Assembly (NCBI GenBank): GCA_902612915.1
Contig: CACMFH010000007.1
Span: 1-32,000 of the forward strand
Origin: an uncultured SAR86 cluster bacterium
Lineage (GTDB): Bacteria > Pseudomonadota > Gammaproteobacteria > Magnimaribacterales > D2472
Length of the DNA stretch: 32,000 nucleotides
Direction: 5' to 3'
How positions within the stretch are numbered: the stretch's first letter is position 1; every line of letters begins with the position of its first letter. The translations under genes and the position numbers were made by a program. The notes below the pieces were generated by a model, which ran no database searches, was not told where the DNA came from, and was given only the letters and a program-made list of their open reading frames with translations. Shown here piece after piece: positions 16,252-25,211 of the stretch.

Positions 16252-16671
16252 TTATCTAATATTTTTATTTTGAACTGGATAACAAAAACCTCTGTCAGAA
16301 CATCCCTGATATGCTATTTCAATTAAATTTGTTTCAATCTCTTCTATAGACGAAATCTCTAATATATTTCTTATGATTTTAGTTTCACCAAAAAATTCGT
16401 CTTCATGATCAATAATCATTCCATTAGTGACATCAAAATCAACAATTTTTTGATTTTCTTTAATAAGAATCGAATCAAAATATAAATAGTAACCATCTTC
16501 AATCGACCAATTTACTTTTAAAACATCCCCGTCCTCAGAATAGCTCATTATAAATACCTCGTCGGCAGGCTTTATTTCGTTATCCTGTAAATACATGAAA
16601 GATATATCTTGGTCAGCCTTAGTATGGCCACCACATAACAAATAGAATATTAAAAATAATGTCTTTTTCAT
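16252..16671 (-). CDS. stand-alone N-terminal domain of thiol:disulfide interchange protein DsbD
   Basis: A 139-residue exported protein equal to the first periplasmic domain (alpha, nDsbD) of DsbD, which passes electrons from the membrane to DsbC, DsbG and CcmG. It has a signal peptide (about residues 1-19, ending KAD) and the immunoglobulin-like domain with WSIEDGYYLYFDSILI and DEFFGETKIIRN, matching E. coli nDsbD. The active-site pair C124 and C130 is intact in YQGCSDRGFCYP, with the same five-residue spacing as the E. coli pair. The protein stops ten residues after the second cysteine. The eight-helix membrane domain and the thioredoxin-like C-terminal domain are missing, and only 40 non-coding bases precede aroQ. 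It may be functional with a CcdA-like partner encoded elsewhere, or be a remnant. Confidence 0.85.
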   Translation of the reverse strand: MKKTLFLIFYLLCGGHTKADQDISFMYLQDNEIKPADEVFIMSYSEDGDVLKVNWSIEDGYYLYFDSILIKENQKIVDFDVTNGMIIDHEDEFFGETKIIRNILEISSIEEIETNLIEIAYQGCSDRGFCYPVQNKNIR

Positions 16672-16736
16672 TAATAACTAGGATAAACTTGCCAAATTAT
16701 AAAGCGAAAACGAACTTTATTTATAATTAAAATTAA

Positions 16737-17747
16737 ATGATAAGAAATTTTTTAATAAATATTTTATTTTCAATACCTGTTTGGTTAATTGAACTCGTAT
16801 ACAAATTTAATAAAGATGTTAAAAGAGGATTTATTTTTGATTCTCAATCAAGAATGTTATTTGCTTTAATGCCAAAATTTGATTTGCATAAGATAGAGGA
16901 TGACGAAATTCCAAAAATTAGAAATCTAATTAATGAAAAAAGAAAGAATCTTAGACTTTCTAATAAAACAAAAAAGAATGTAATTACTAAGGATCATTTT
17001 ATCGACCAAGAAAATAACTTAAAGTTGAGAGAGTACATTCCTTATAAAACAGATAATGATAATGTCATTCTCTATTTTCATGGTGGCGGCTATGTATTAA
17101 ATTCAATTGATACGCATAACCTTACAGTTTCTTATTTTTCTGAAAAGTTAAGAACAAGAATATTTTCTTTAGCTTATGGCTTATCTCCTGAAAATAAATA
17201 TCCTCATGCAATGAATCAGGCATTATTAGCAATAGATTGGTTAGTCAAAAATGGTAAACAAATCAAAAATATTAGCCTTTGTGGTGACAGTGCTGGCGCT
17301 CATCTTGCTGCCTCAGTATCTCATTCATTAGCAAATAACCAAAAGGAAAATGTTCACAGTCAATTTCTTATTTATCCAATGTGTGATCCAAGTTGCGCAA
17401 GCGAATCAATCGAGCTTTTTAAAGATAATTATTTATTAACGAAAGAGTCCATGGAATGGTTCTGGGAAAAATTCAAAAATAATGATGAAGATAACTTAAA
17501 AGATACATTTAATTTACTCCTATTCAACCCAAATAGAGACTTTCCAAAGACAATCATTGTAACTGCTGGGTTTGATCCGCTTTCAGATGAAGCAGAAAAA
17601 TATGCTTTTTTACTTCATGAAAATGGTAGTTATGTGAAACAATTACATTATCCTTCTTTATTTCATGGGTTTGCTGCCATGACTAGATTGAAATCCGCTA
17701 ATAAAGCGGTAAATGATTTTTTATTAGAGTATAAAAAAATTTTATGA
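16737..17747 (+). CDS. alpha/beta hydrolase, hormone-sensitive-lipase (family IV) esterase
   Basis: A 336-residue esterase or lipase of the HSL group. Motifs in order are the oxyanion-hole HGGG at 115-118, GDSAG at 183-187 with nucleophile Ser185, the acid Asp280 in AGFDPLSDEA, and His310 in LFHGF. The first 25 residues are hydrophobic (IRNFLINILFSIPVWLIELVY) and may be a membrane anchor or cap helix rather than a cleaved signal. The natural ester is unknown. The ATG at 16737 follows a TATAAT (16722-16727) by nine bases. It overlaps the ABC ATPase gene by four bases (ATGA), so the two are co-translated, although no common pathway is obvious. Confidence 0.88.
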   Translation: MIRNFLINILFSIPVWLIELVYKFNKDVKRGFIFDSQSRMLFALMPKFDLHKIEDDEIPKIRNLINEKRKNLRLSNKTKKNVITKDHFIDQENNLKLREYIPYKTDNDNVILYFHGGGYVLNSIDTHNLTVSYFSEKLRTRIFSLAYGLSPENKYPHAMNQALLAIDWLVKNGKQIKNISLCGDSAGAHLAASVSHSLANNQKENVHSQFLIYPMCDPSCASESIELFKDNYLLTKESMEWFWEKFKNNDEDNLKDTFNLLLFNPNRDFPKTIIVTAGFDPLSDEAEKYAFLLHENGSYVKQLHYPSLFHGFAAMTRLKSANKAVNDFLLEYKKIL

Positions 17748-19330
17748 GTAATATTGTAGAAGTCAGAAATTTAAGCATCGACTTTAATGTAAGAGATGGA
17801 AAATTTCGTGCAGTTGATAATATTAGTTTTGATATTCAGCAGAATAAAACTTTGGCTTTAGTTGGTGAATCTGGATCAGGTAAATCAGTTACAGCAATGT
17901 CAATTATGCAGCTCTTACCATTTCCTCAATCATCTTACACTAGCGAATCCTCAATTAAATTTAATAATAAAGAAATTATAAATGCCTCAAAAAAAGATCT
18001 TTTATCTTTAAGAGGAAATATAATTTCTATGGTTTTTCAAGAACCAATGACATCCTTGAATCCTTATCACAGAGTGGGAGATCAAATTACAGAATCAGTA
18101 TTGCTGCACTCTAAAGTTTCAAAGAAAGAAGCAAAAGATGAGGCAATTAATTTAATGAATTTAGTTGAGATTGATGATGTTGAAAGAAGGTCTAATTCAT
18201 ATCCCCATGAATTATCAGGTGGTCAACGCCAAAGAATAATGATTGCTATGGCTCTTGTTAACAAACCCCAATTGTTAATTGCAGATGAGCCTACAACTGC
18301 ACTTGATGTAACTATACAAGCACAAATTTTGGATCTTATGTCTAAACTAAAGAGAGAGCTCGGTATGTCAATTCTATTTATTACTCATGATTTGGGTCTT
18401 GTGAGAGAGTTTTCTGATCAGGTTTGTGTAATGCAAAATGGAAATATCGTTGAGAATGGTAATACAGCCGATGTCTTTGATAATCCTAAACATGCCTATA
18501 CGCAAAAATTATTAAACGCCGAACCTAAACCAAAAACAATAATAAATCATAAAGAGGACCCACTGATTAAAATTGAAAATTTAGATGTTTTTTATAATAT
18601 GCCTAGAACTAGTTTTTTTAAGAGCAATAGATTTCATGCTGTAAAAGATACGTCAATTAATATATATAAAAATACTACAATTGGGTTAGTGGGCGAATCA
18701 GGGTCAGGTAAATCTACTTTAGGAAAGGCCATAGCAAATCTTACTCCTTATGAAGGAAAAATATATTATGACGGGCAGGACATTACATCATCATCAAAGG
18801 AAATTAAGAAACACATCCAAATAGTGTTTCAGGATCCTTATGGATCTTTATCACCAAGAATGACTATAGGAGAAATAGTTGGAGAGGGACTGGGAGTGCA
18901 TTTTAATCTTTCAAAAAAGGAATCAGATTTAAAAATTGATAAAGTTTTAACAGATGTAGGAATTGAGCTTAATGCAAAAAATAAATATCCGCATGAATTT
19001 TCTGGTGGTCAACGTCAAAGGATAGCTATTGCTAGATCATTAATAATGAATCCTAACTTTATGATTCTGGATGAACCAACATCTGCTCTTGATAGATCAA
19101 TACAAATTCAAGTGATAAATCTTTTAAAAGATATACAAAATGAATATGAATTAACATATTTGTTTATTAGTCATGATTTAAAGGTAATACGCTCAATGTC
19201 TGATTATATTTTTGTAATGAAAGACGGAATAATAGTAGAATCTGGTCTGTCAAATGATGTTTTTGACTATCCAAAAGAAAAATATACTAAAAAATTGCTC
19301 TCAGCTGCGTTAAGATACGCAACCGATTGA
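17744..19330 (+). CDS. yejF: double-ATPase subunit of a peptide-type ABC importer (YejF-like)
   Basis: A 528-residue fusion of two ABC ATPase domains of the oligopeptide/nickel (Opp/Dpp) class, as in E. coli YejF (529). Domain 1 has Walker A GESGSGKS at 41-48, signature LSGGQRQR at 157-164 and Walker B LLIADEPTTALD. Domain 2 has GESGSGKS at 317-324, FSGGQRQR at 419-426 and ILDEPTSALD. The oligopeptide-binding C-terminal extension appears after each (HAYTQKLLNAEP; KEKYTKKLL). It energises uptake of peptides or similar solutes with a binding protein and two permeases (YejA, YejB, YejE), none of which is in this window. It overlaps the esterase gene upstream by four bases and precedes ilvD by 15 bases. 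Confidence 0.88.
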   Translation: MSNIVEVRNLSIDFNVRDGKFRAVDNISFDIQQNKTLALVGESGSGKSVTAMSIMQLLPFPQSSYTSESSIKFNNKEIINASKKDLLSLRGNIISMVFQEPMTSLNPYHRVGDQITESVLLHSKVSKKEAKDEAINLMNLVEIDDVERRSNSYPHELSGGQRQRIMIAMALVNKPQLLIADEPTTALDVTIQAQILDLMSKLKRELGMSILFITHDLGLVREFSDQVCVMQNGNIVENGNTADVFDNPKHAYTQKLLNAEPKPKTIINHKEDPLIKIENLDVFYNMPRTSFFKSNRFHAVKDTSINIYKNTTIGLVGESGSGKSTLGKAIANLTPYEGKIYYDGQDITSSSKEIKKHIQIVFQDPYGSLSPRMTIGEIVGEGLGVHFNLSKKESDLKIDKVLTDVGIELNAKNKYPHEFSGGQRQRIAIARSLIMNPNFMILDEPTSALDRSIQIQVINLLKDIQNEYELTYLFISHDLKVIRSMSDYIFVMKDGIIVESGLSNDVFDYPKEKYTKKLLSAALRYATD

Positions 19331-19345
19331 GAAAATGTACACAAA

Positions 19346-21004
19346 ATGAGCTCTAGAAAATATTCAAAGGAATTAGTTGATGGTCCAAATCAGGCCGCAT
19401 CTCGTTCTATGCTTCGAGGTGTTGGATTTACATCTGAGGACTTTACAAAGCCATTTGTTGGAATTGCATCAACTGGAGCCAAAGTTACACCGTGTAATAT
19501 GCATATCAATCAATTATCAGAATTGGTAGAAGACTCAATAAATGCATCTGGTGGCAAAGGTGTTTTATTTAATACAATTACTGTTTCTGATGGCATTTCA
19601 ATGGGAACGCAAGGAATGAAATATTCTCTTGTTTCTAGAGAAGTTATTGCTGACTCGATTGAAACTGTTGTAGGTTGCCTAGGATATGATGGATTAATTG
19701 CAATTGGTGGATGTGATAAGAACATGCCTGGATGTCTTATTGGTATGGCAAGATTAAATAGACCGTCTATATTTATTTATGGTGGATCTATAAAACCAAG
19801 CAATGAGAATACGGACTATGTAACCGTCTCAGAAAAAGTTGGAGAATTCTCAAAGGGCTCTATAAATGAAGATGAGCTAATTCATTATGAAAAGATATCA
19901 GTTGATGGACCAGGCTCATGTGGTGGAATGTATACGGCAAATACAATGGCATCTGCTATAGAAGCATTAGGAATGAGTTTGCCAGGCAGCAGTAGCCAAG
20001 ATGCAACATCTAAATCAAAGAACGCTGATTGTGTGAATGCTGGATCTGCAATCATGAATCTACTCGATAAAGACATTAAACCTTCTGATATTATGACAAG
20101 AGAAGCATTTGAAAATGCTATAACTGTTGTTATAGCTCTAGGAGGATCAACAAATGCCGTTCTTCATTTATTGGCCATGGCTCATTCAATTGGAGTTGAA
20201 CTTTGCTTAGATGACTTTACTTCAATCGGAAAGAAAACACCTGTATTAGCCGACCTAAAGCCCTTTGGAAAACACTATATGTCTGAGCTTAATGCAAATG
20301 GAGGAATTCAGCCCTTAATGAAAACTCTTTTAGACAAAGGACTTCTTCATGGTCAATGTATGACAGTTACAGGCAATACCTTAGAAGAAAATTTAAAAGA
20401 CATAAAATCATATGAGACTAGTGAAATAATTAAAGATTTTAATAATCCAATCAAAAAAGATAGTCATCTTAGAATTTTATACGGTAACCTTGCTAAAGAT
20501 GGTGCGGTAGCAAAAATTACAGGTAAAGAAGGGACATCTTTTGAAGGAAAAGCAAAAGTATTTAATTCAGAAGAGGAGGGCGTGAGTGCGATTTTATCAA
20601 ATCAGATTAATGATGGTGATGTAATCGTAATAAGGTATGAGGGTCCAAAAGGTGGGCCTGGCATGAGAGAAATGCTAAAACCTACTTCTGCAATCATGGG
20701 ATTAGGACTAGGAGATAAAATAGGATTTATTACAGACGGAAGATTTTCAGGTGGCACCCATGGTTTTGTAGTTGGACATGTTTCTCCAGAAGCAGCTGAG
20801 GGTGGTTTAATAGCATTAGTTGAAGACGGAGATACTATACTTATTGATGCAGAAAGTGATCAACTTGTTCTAAAAGTTGATGACGATGAAATCAAAAGAA
20901 GACAATCAATTTGGAAAAATCCAAACAGTAAACCAAAAAAAGGAGTACTTGCTAAGTATGCTGAAAGTGTAAAATCTGCGAGCCTGGGAGCTATAACTGA
21001 TTAA
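19346..21004 (+). CDS. ilvD: dihydroxy-acid dehydratase
   Basis: Iron-sulphur enzyme that dehydrates 2,3-dihydroxy acids to 2-keto acids in valine, leucine and isoleucine synthesis. The 552-residue length fits the shorter class of bacterial IlvD, not the 616-residue E. coli form. The three cluster ligands are visible as Cys50 (TPCNMH), Cys123 (GGCDKNMPGC) and Cys192 (GPGSCGGMYTANTM). The C-terminal GPKGGPGMREML and TDGRFSGGTHG motifs that line the active site are present. The ATG is the first in frame after yejF. It leads into hemB with a one-base gap and is probably in one transcript with hemB, trxA and possibly rho. Confidence 0.96.
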   Translation: MSSRKYSKELVDGPNQAASRSMLRGVGFTSEDFTKPFVGIASTGAKVTPCNMHINQLSELVEDSINASGGKGVLFNTITVSDGISMGTQGMKYSLVSREVIADSIETVVGCLGYDGLIAIGGCDKNMPGCLIGMARLNRPSIFIYGGSIKPSNENTDYVTVSEKVGEFSKGSINEDELIHYEKISVDGPGSCGGMYTANTMASAIEALGMSLPGSSSQDATSKSKNADCVNAGSAIMNLLDKDIKPSDIMTREAFENAITVVIALGGSTNAVLHLLAMAHSIGVELCLDDFTSIGKKTPVLADLKPFGKHYMSELNANGGIQPLMKTLLDKGLLHGQCMTVTGNTLEENLKDIKSYETSEIIKDFNNPIKKDSHLRILYGNLAKDGAVAKITGKEGTSFEGKAKVFNSEEEGVSAILSNQINDGDVIVIRYEGPKGGPGMREMLKPTSAIMGLGLGDKIGFITDGRFSGGTHGFVVGHVSPEAAEGGLIALVEDGDTILIDAESDQLVLKVDDDEIKRRQSIWKNPNSKPKKGVLAKYAESVKSASLGAITD

Positions 21005-21005
21005 A

Positions 21006-22004
21006 ATGTCTATCTTTAGAAAATATCCAAGTACCCGCTTAAGAAGGTTAAGAAAAAACTTAAATCTAATTGAGCTTGTATCTGAAACTAATTTAACCTC
21101 AAAAGATCTGATACAACCAATCTTCATTAAAGAAAATTTTGAAGGCAAAGAACAAATCGAATCAATGCAAGATATCTTCAGATTTGGCTTAAATCATGTA
21201 CTGAGTGAAATAGAGGAACTTATAAATGTAGGCATAAATGCTATAGCTGTTTTCCCAGTCATAGAATCTTCAAAAAAAGATGAAAAAGGATTAGAGGCAT
21301 TAAACAAAAGCAATTTTATCGTTCAATCAATCAATAAAATTAAAAAAGAATTTCCTGAATTAATATTAATCGCAGATGTTGCATTAGATCCTTATACAGA
21401 TCATGGTCATGACGGCATTTTAATAAATAACGAAGTTGCAAATGATGAAACTGTAGAAGTTCTAATTGAGCAATCTGTCTTACTCGCTGAGGCTGGGGCG
21501 GATATTATTGCTCCTTCTGATATGATGGATGGAAGAATTGGTTTAATTAGAGATTCTCTAGAAAAACAAAATTTTAAAGATACAATCTTGTTATCTTATG
21601 CTGCTAAATATAACTCAAAATTCTATGGACCATTCAGAGATGCAGTAAATTCTGCATCAAATCTTGGTAATTCATCAAAATCATCATACCAAATGAATAT
21701 ATCTAACAAGAACGAAGCCTTGCATGAAGTCGCCTTAGATATAAATGAGGGCGCAGACATAGTAATGGTAAAACCTGCAATGCCTTATTTAGATGTTATT
21801 CAATCGATCAAAAAAGAATTCAAAGTACCAACTTTTGCTTATCAGGTTAGTGGAGAATTTAGTATGCTTAAAAATGCTATTAATCATGGATGGCTTGATA
21901 AAGAGGTTATGCTAGAATCATTAGTAAGTATAAAAAGAGCTGGTGCTGATGCAATTCTTTCATACGCAGCTAAAGAAATTTCAAAGGAGATAAATAAAGT
22001 ATGA
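21006..22004 (+). CDS. hemB: delta-aminolevulinic acid dehydratase (porphobilinogen synthase), magnesium-type
   Basis: Condenses two 5-aminolevulinate molecules to porphobilinogen in the haem pathway. The 332-residue protein has both Schiff-base lysines, Lys201 (SYAAKY) and Lys256 (MVKPAMPYLD), and the FYGPFRDA segment. The metal-site motif reads DVALDPYTDHGHDG (124-137): the three cysteines of the zinc-dependent enzymes are replaced by Ala126, Asp128 and Asp136. This is the pattern of the magnesium-dependent group known from Pseudomonas aeruginosa. The protein acts with HemC and HemD, encoded 2-3 kb downstream on the other strand. Its stop overlaps the ATG of trxA. Confidence 0.95.
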   Translation: MSIFRKYPSTRLRRLRKNLNLIELVSETNLTSKDLIQPIFIKENFEGKEQIESMQDIFRFGLNHVLSEIEELINVGINAIAVFPVIESSKKDEKGLEALNKSNFIVQSINKIKKEFPELILIADVALDPYTDHGHDGILINNEVANDETVEVLIEQSVLLAEAGADIIAPSDMMDGRIGLIRDSLEKQNFKDTILLSYAAKYNSKFYGPFRDAVNSASNLGNSSKSSYQMNISNKNEALHEVALDINEGADIVMVKPAMPYLDVIQSIKKEFKVPTFAYQVSGEFSMLKNAINHGWLDKEVMLESLVSIKRAGADAILSYAAKEISKEINKV

Positions 22005-22327
22005 GTAACGTAGTAGTAGTTGAAAATAAAGATGATTTTCAAAATGAAGTTATTAATACAGAAGGTCCTGTATTGGTTGATTTTTGGGCGGAATGGTGTG
22101 GTCCGTGTAAACAGCTTGCTCCTCTAGTCGAAGATGCATCGGAAGAATTCAAAGATAAAATTAAAGTATGTAAGATGGATGTAGATGCAAATAGAGAGAC
22201 TGCTGCAGAATATGGTATCAGATCAATACCTACTCTCATGATATTTGAAAATGGAGAGCTGGTTGGAACTGAGATAGGTGCTCTATCAAAACTTCAACTT
22301 GAAGAATTTATTAGATCTAAGATCTAA
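22001..22327 (+). CDS. trxA: thioredoxin 1
   Basis: Small cytoplasmic dithiol protein that reduces disulfides in ribonucleotide reductase and other targets. The 108-residue length is standard. The redox site is WCGPC with Cys33 and Cys36, preceded by VDFWAEWCGPCKQLAP. The conserved cis-proline is in RSIPTLMIFENGE. The ATG overlaps the hemB stop by four bases, and AAGGAG at 21984-21989 lies 11 bases upstream. trxA directly before rho is a widespread gammaproteobacterial arrangement. Confidence 0.96.
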   Translation: MSNVVVVENKDDFQNEVINTEGPVLVDFWAEWCGPCKQLAPLVEDASEEFKDKIKVCKMDVDANRETAAEYGIRSIPTLMIFENGELVGTEIGALSKLQLEEFIRSKI

Positions 22328-22344
22328 TTTTTATACTTATATCT

Positions 22345-22372
22345 TTGCTTATTTTAAAAAAAGAGTTATTAT
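22345..22372 (+). promoter_or_regulatory. possible sigma-70 promoter for rho
   Basis: In the 113-base spacer between trxA and rho, TTGCTT (22345-22350) and TATTAT (22367-22372) are 16 bases apart. Transcription would start near 22379, giving a leader of about 60 bases before the rho ATG. I see no leader peptide and no strong hairpin in it. Judged by eye only. Confidence 0.4.
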
Positions 22373-22440
22373 TTCGTATCCAGAGTTAATAAAACCTTCC
22401 ATTTATACCATTTCGAATTAAAAAATAGTGGAATAATTAT

Positions 22441-23718
22441 ATGAATCTTAGTGAAATAAAAGATAAACCTATAAGTGAGTTAGTCGATATTGCTTCTGAA
22501 TTAGGTTTAGAAGATCTAGGTCGCCTAAAAAAACAAGAAATAATTTTTAGAATCTTTAAACATAAAGCTTCCGAAGGAACTGATATTTATGGCGGCGGTG
22601 TTTTAGAGATTCTTAATGATGGTTTCGGGTTTTTGAGATCACCACAAGGATCATACTGCGCAGGTGAAGATGATATATATGTATCACCAAGCCAAATCAG
22701 AAAATTTGGTTTAAGAAAAGGTGATTCCGTTGAAGGCAAAATTAGAACACCTAAAGATAAAGAAAGATATTTTGCTTTAATTCAAGTCGATACCATAAAT
22801 GGAGAAGAGCCTGCAAAAACAAAAAACAAAATACTTTTTGAAAATTTAACACCACTTTTTCCAACAGAAAGATTAATGCTTGAGCAGGGCAGTGGTTCAA
22901 ATGAAGATTTATCATCAAGAATTATTGATCTAATTGCTCCAGTTGGAAAAGGTCAAAGAGGTTTAATTGTTTCACCTCCAAAAGCTGGAAAAACTCTTAT
23001 GCTTCAAAGTATTGCTCATTCTATTAAAAGTAATAATCCAGAAGTTGAGCTAATTGTTTTATTAATTGACGAGAGACCAGAAGAAGTTACAGACATGTCT
23101 AGAACAGTAAAAGGAGAGGTAGTAGCAAGTACTTTTGATGAGCCACCTACAAGACATGTTCAAGTTGCTAATATGGTTATTGAAAAGGCAAAAAGATTAG
23201 TCGAGCATAAAAAAGATGTTGTGATTTTGCTTGATTCAATTACAAGACTAGGTAGAGCTTATAATGCTGTTCAGCCAGCATCAGGTAAAATTTTGAGTGG
23301 TGGTGTGGACTCAAATGCTCTAGAAAGACCTAAGAGATTTTTTGGTGCAGCTAGAAACTTAGAGGAGGGTGGAAGTTTAACAATTATAGCCACTGCTCTA
23401 GTAGAAACTGGTTCAAAAATGGATGAAGTTATTTTTGAAGAATTCAAAGGAACCGGAAATATGGAAATCCATTTAGAGAGAAAGATTGCTGAAAAAAGAA
23501 TATATCCCGCAATTAATGTCAGAAGGTCTGGAACTAGAAGGGAAGACCTTCTAACGTCCGATGATGAATTACAAAGAATGTGGATACTAAGAAAAATTCT
23601 TGACGAAATGGAAGATGCTCAAGCAATACAATTTTTAATTGATAGAATTAAATCTCATAAAACAAATGATGAATTCTTTAGTTCTATGAAAAATGGAAAT
23701 GGTAAGAAGTCTAAATAG
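22441..23718 (+). CDS. rho: transcription termination factor Rho
   Basis: Hexameric RNA-dependent ATPase that releases RNA polymerase from untranslated transcripts. The 425-residue protein is close to E. coli Rho (419). The N-terminal helical and cold-shock-like RNA-binding domains include [18 protein letters not shown] (51-68) and [19 protein letters not shown]. The ATPase has its P-loop PPKAGKT at 179-185, then [16 protein letters not shown] (Walker B region with the R-loop Q/R-rich elements after it) and [12 protein letters not shown]. The end ([19 protein letters not shown]) is standard. Its last eight bases overlap the converging hemD gene. Rho is likely to matter here because the convergent gene ends leave no room for intrinsic terminators. 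Confidence 0.97.
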   Translation: MNLSEIKDKPISELVDIASELGLEDLGRLKKQEIIFRIFKHKASEGTDIYGGGVLEILNDGFGFLRSPQGSYCAGEDDIYVSPSQIRKFGLRKGDSVEGKIRTPKDKERYFALIQVDTINGEEPAKTKNKILFENLTPLFPTERLMLEQGSGSNEDLSSRIIDLIAPVGKGQRGLIVSPPKAGKTLMLQSIAHSIKSNNPEVELIVLLIDERPEEVTDMSRTVKGEVVASTFDEPPTRHVQVANMVIEKAKRLVEHKKDVVILLDSITRLGRAYNAVQPASGKILSGGVDSNALERPKRFFGAARNLEEGGSLTIIATALVETGSKMDEVIFEEFKGTGNMEIHLERKIAEKRIYPAINVRRSGTRREDLLTSDDELQRMWILRKILDEMEDAQAIQFLIDRIKSHKTNDEFFSSMKNGNGKKSK

Positions 23719-24364
23719 AGTCTTTAATTGATTCTGTAATATCTTTAGAAAAATAGTCTATAAAATCTGGATCCAAATCATAGCTCGAAATATAATCTAT
23801 TATTCTTTTTGATATACCAAACAACTTAGCTTTAACTTTAGTTGAATATATTTCTTCAAAAAATATTTTAAAAGCATAAGTGCTAGGAAAAATAATTGCA
23901 TCGGCATCATAAAATTCATTCCTAATATTTTCATAGCTTTCTAATTTAAACCTTTTATAACAATTTATTTCTTCAACATACTTATTAGTTGAATTTAGAT
24001 AATTCGAAATTTCATTAAGGCCATTTTCACCCTTTACAATTAAATAATTACCACTCTTTTTGTTTTTAGATAAAAGTTTTTTTAATTCCTCAGACCCAGG
24101 AATACTTGGACACACAGATTTTATGCCTTGTTTTGAAAGATAATCTTGAGTCGATTTCCCCATTGAGAATACATTTTTATTTTTTAAAGACTCGAATTCA
24201 TTAAAGAAAGCTGCAGATGAAATGCTCTGGAAAATTATATTTTCAAATTTATGAATATCTATTTGGTATTGAACTCCCTTTGTTCTAAATAAGGGAATAT
24301 TCTTTATAGACCCACAAGATTTATTTATAGAAGTAGTGCCTGAGCTTGTATCAATTATGTTCAT
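23711..24364 (-). CDS. hemD: uroporphyrinogen-III synthase
   Basis: Closes and flips ring D of hydroxymethylbilane to form uroporphyrinogen III. This family is weakly conserved, and the call rests on position and fold cues. The 217-residue protein starts inside the end of hemC (14-base overlap), the usual hemCD arrangement. It has [15 protein letters not shown] (E. coli has a similar FALSQHAVAFA stretch after the first beta strand), a [12 protein letters not shown] motif corresponding to the GxxTAxxLxxxG element, and [11 protein letters not shown] corresponding to the LRGxxGR loop. The N-terminal 30 residues look unlike other HemD and may be divergent. The tail overlaps rho by eight bases. 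Confidence 0.8.
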   Translation of the reverse strand: MNIIDTSSGTTSINKSCGSIKNIPLFRTKGVQYQIDIHKFENIIFQSISSAAFFNEFESLKNKNVFSMGKSTQDYLSKQGIKSVCPSIPGSEELKKLLSKNKKSGNYLIVKGENGLNEISNYLNSTNKYVEEINCYKRFKLESYENIRNEFYDADAIIFPSTYAFKIFFEEIYSTKVKAKLFGISKRIIDYISSYDLDPDFIDYFSKDITESIKDSI

Positions 24365-25211
24365 TTAAAAACCTACGACCATTTTGTCTTTCAATATCTT
24401 CAATCGCTTCTATATCTGAAGCACCAGAAAATGTTATAAATTCTTTAACACCATATATTTCACCTCTGATAATTTGTTTGGAATTTTCTGAATTACTCTC
24501 AATTGCTATTGCAGAATTACATCCAGCATCAACTCTTTCTAAAATATTCCTTTCATACTCAATGCCATTTGTAGCTAATTTATTTTTAATATTTGAGTGA
24601 ATTTCTAATAATTTTTCATTTTCATGAAAGGACTCTGTCACTTCAACAGCCAACGTTCCTTGCCCTGAGGCAGTTATCCAATCCATTTCTTCATAATTTA
24701 GTTCATCAAGTAATCTCAATCTTTCAAGACCTGCTTTTGCCAAAATTATGCAGTCGTAATCTCCTCGATAAAGCTTTTCTAATCTTGTATCAATATTTCC
24801 ATTTATATCAAAAACATTTGTTGATTTTAAGAAATGGAACGCCTGTAATTTTCTCCTCAAGCTGCTAGTACCAATCTTCATGCTTGAATTAAAATTATTA
24901 TTATCTTTAAATACTAATACATCCTTTGAAGTTCTACTAATTATAAAATTTCTTTCAATTCCATTTGTCTTTTTTGCAGGAGTATCTTTTGCAGAATGAA
25001 CTGCAATATCTGCATCTCCTCTTAAAATACTTTTTTGAATAGCTGATACAAAGTGAGCTTTATCAAAAAGCGTCTCTCCTTTTGAGCTTTTGACGTCTCC
25101 TTCAGTTTTAATCTTAATTATTTTGTAATCAGATATATTGTATTCAGATACAAATTCGTCTACTTGGGCTAAAGCCAATTTAGAGGATCTTGTTGCTATC
25201 TTTAAAGTCAT
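24351..25211 (-). CDS. hemC: porphobilinogen deaminase (hydroxymethylbilane synthase)
   Basis: Links four porphobilinogen units into hydroxymethylbilane on a covalently held dipyrromethane cofactor. The 286-residue protein begins IATRSSKLALAQ, has the catalytic aspartate in AVHSAKDTP (Asp76), the SLRR substrate-binding arginines at 117-120, and the NIDTRLEKL motif. The cofactor cysteine is Cys231 in RVDAGCNSAIAI, where most enzymes read L-x-G-G-C. It is shorter than E. coli HemC (313), mainly at the C-terminus. Its ATG overlaps the stop of rsmD by four bases, and its end overlaps hemD by 14. Confidence 0.95.
   Translation of the reverse strand: MTLKIATRSSKLALAQVDEFVSEYNISDYKIIKIKTEGDVKSSKGETLFDKAHFVSAIQKSILRGDADIAVHSAKDTPAKKTNGIERNFIISRTSKDVLVFKDNNNFNSSMKIGTSSLRRKLQAFHFLKSTNVFDINGNIDTRLEKLYRGDYDCIILAKAGLERLRLLDELNYEEMDWITASGQGTLAVEVTESFHENEKLLEIHSNIKNKLATNGIEYERNILERVDAGCNSAIAIESNSENSKQIIRGEIYGVKEFITFSGASDIEAIEDIERQNGRRFLNEHN

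Noticed and set aside
22328-22440. Possible riboswitch, small RNA or leader peptide before rho
   Set aside because: No ATG-started short frame and no stable stem seen by eye; only a plausible promoter is supported.
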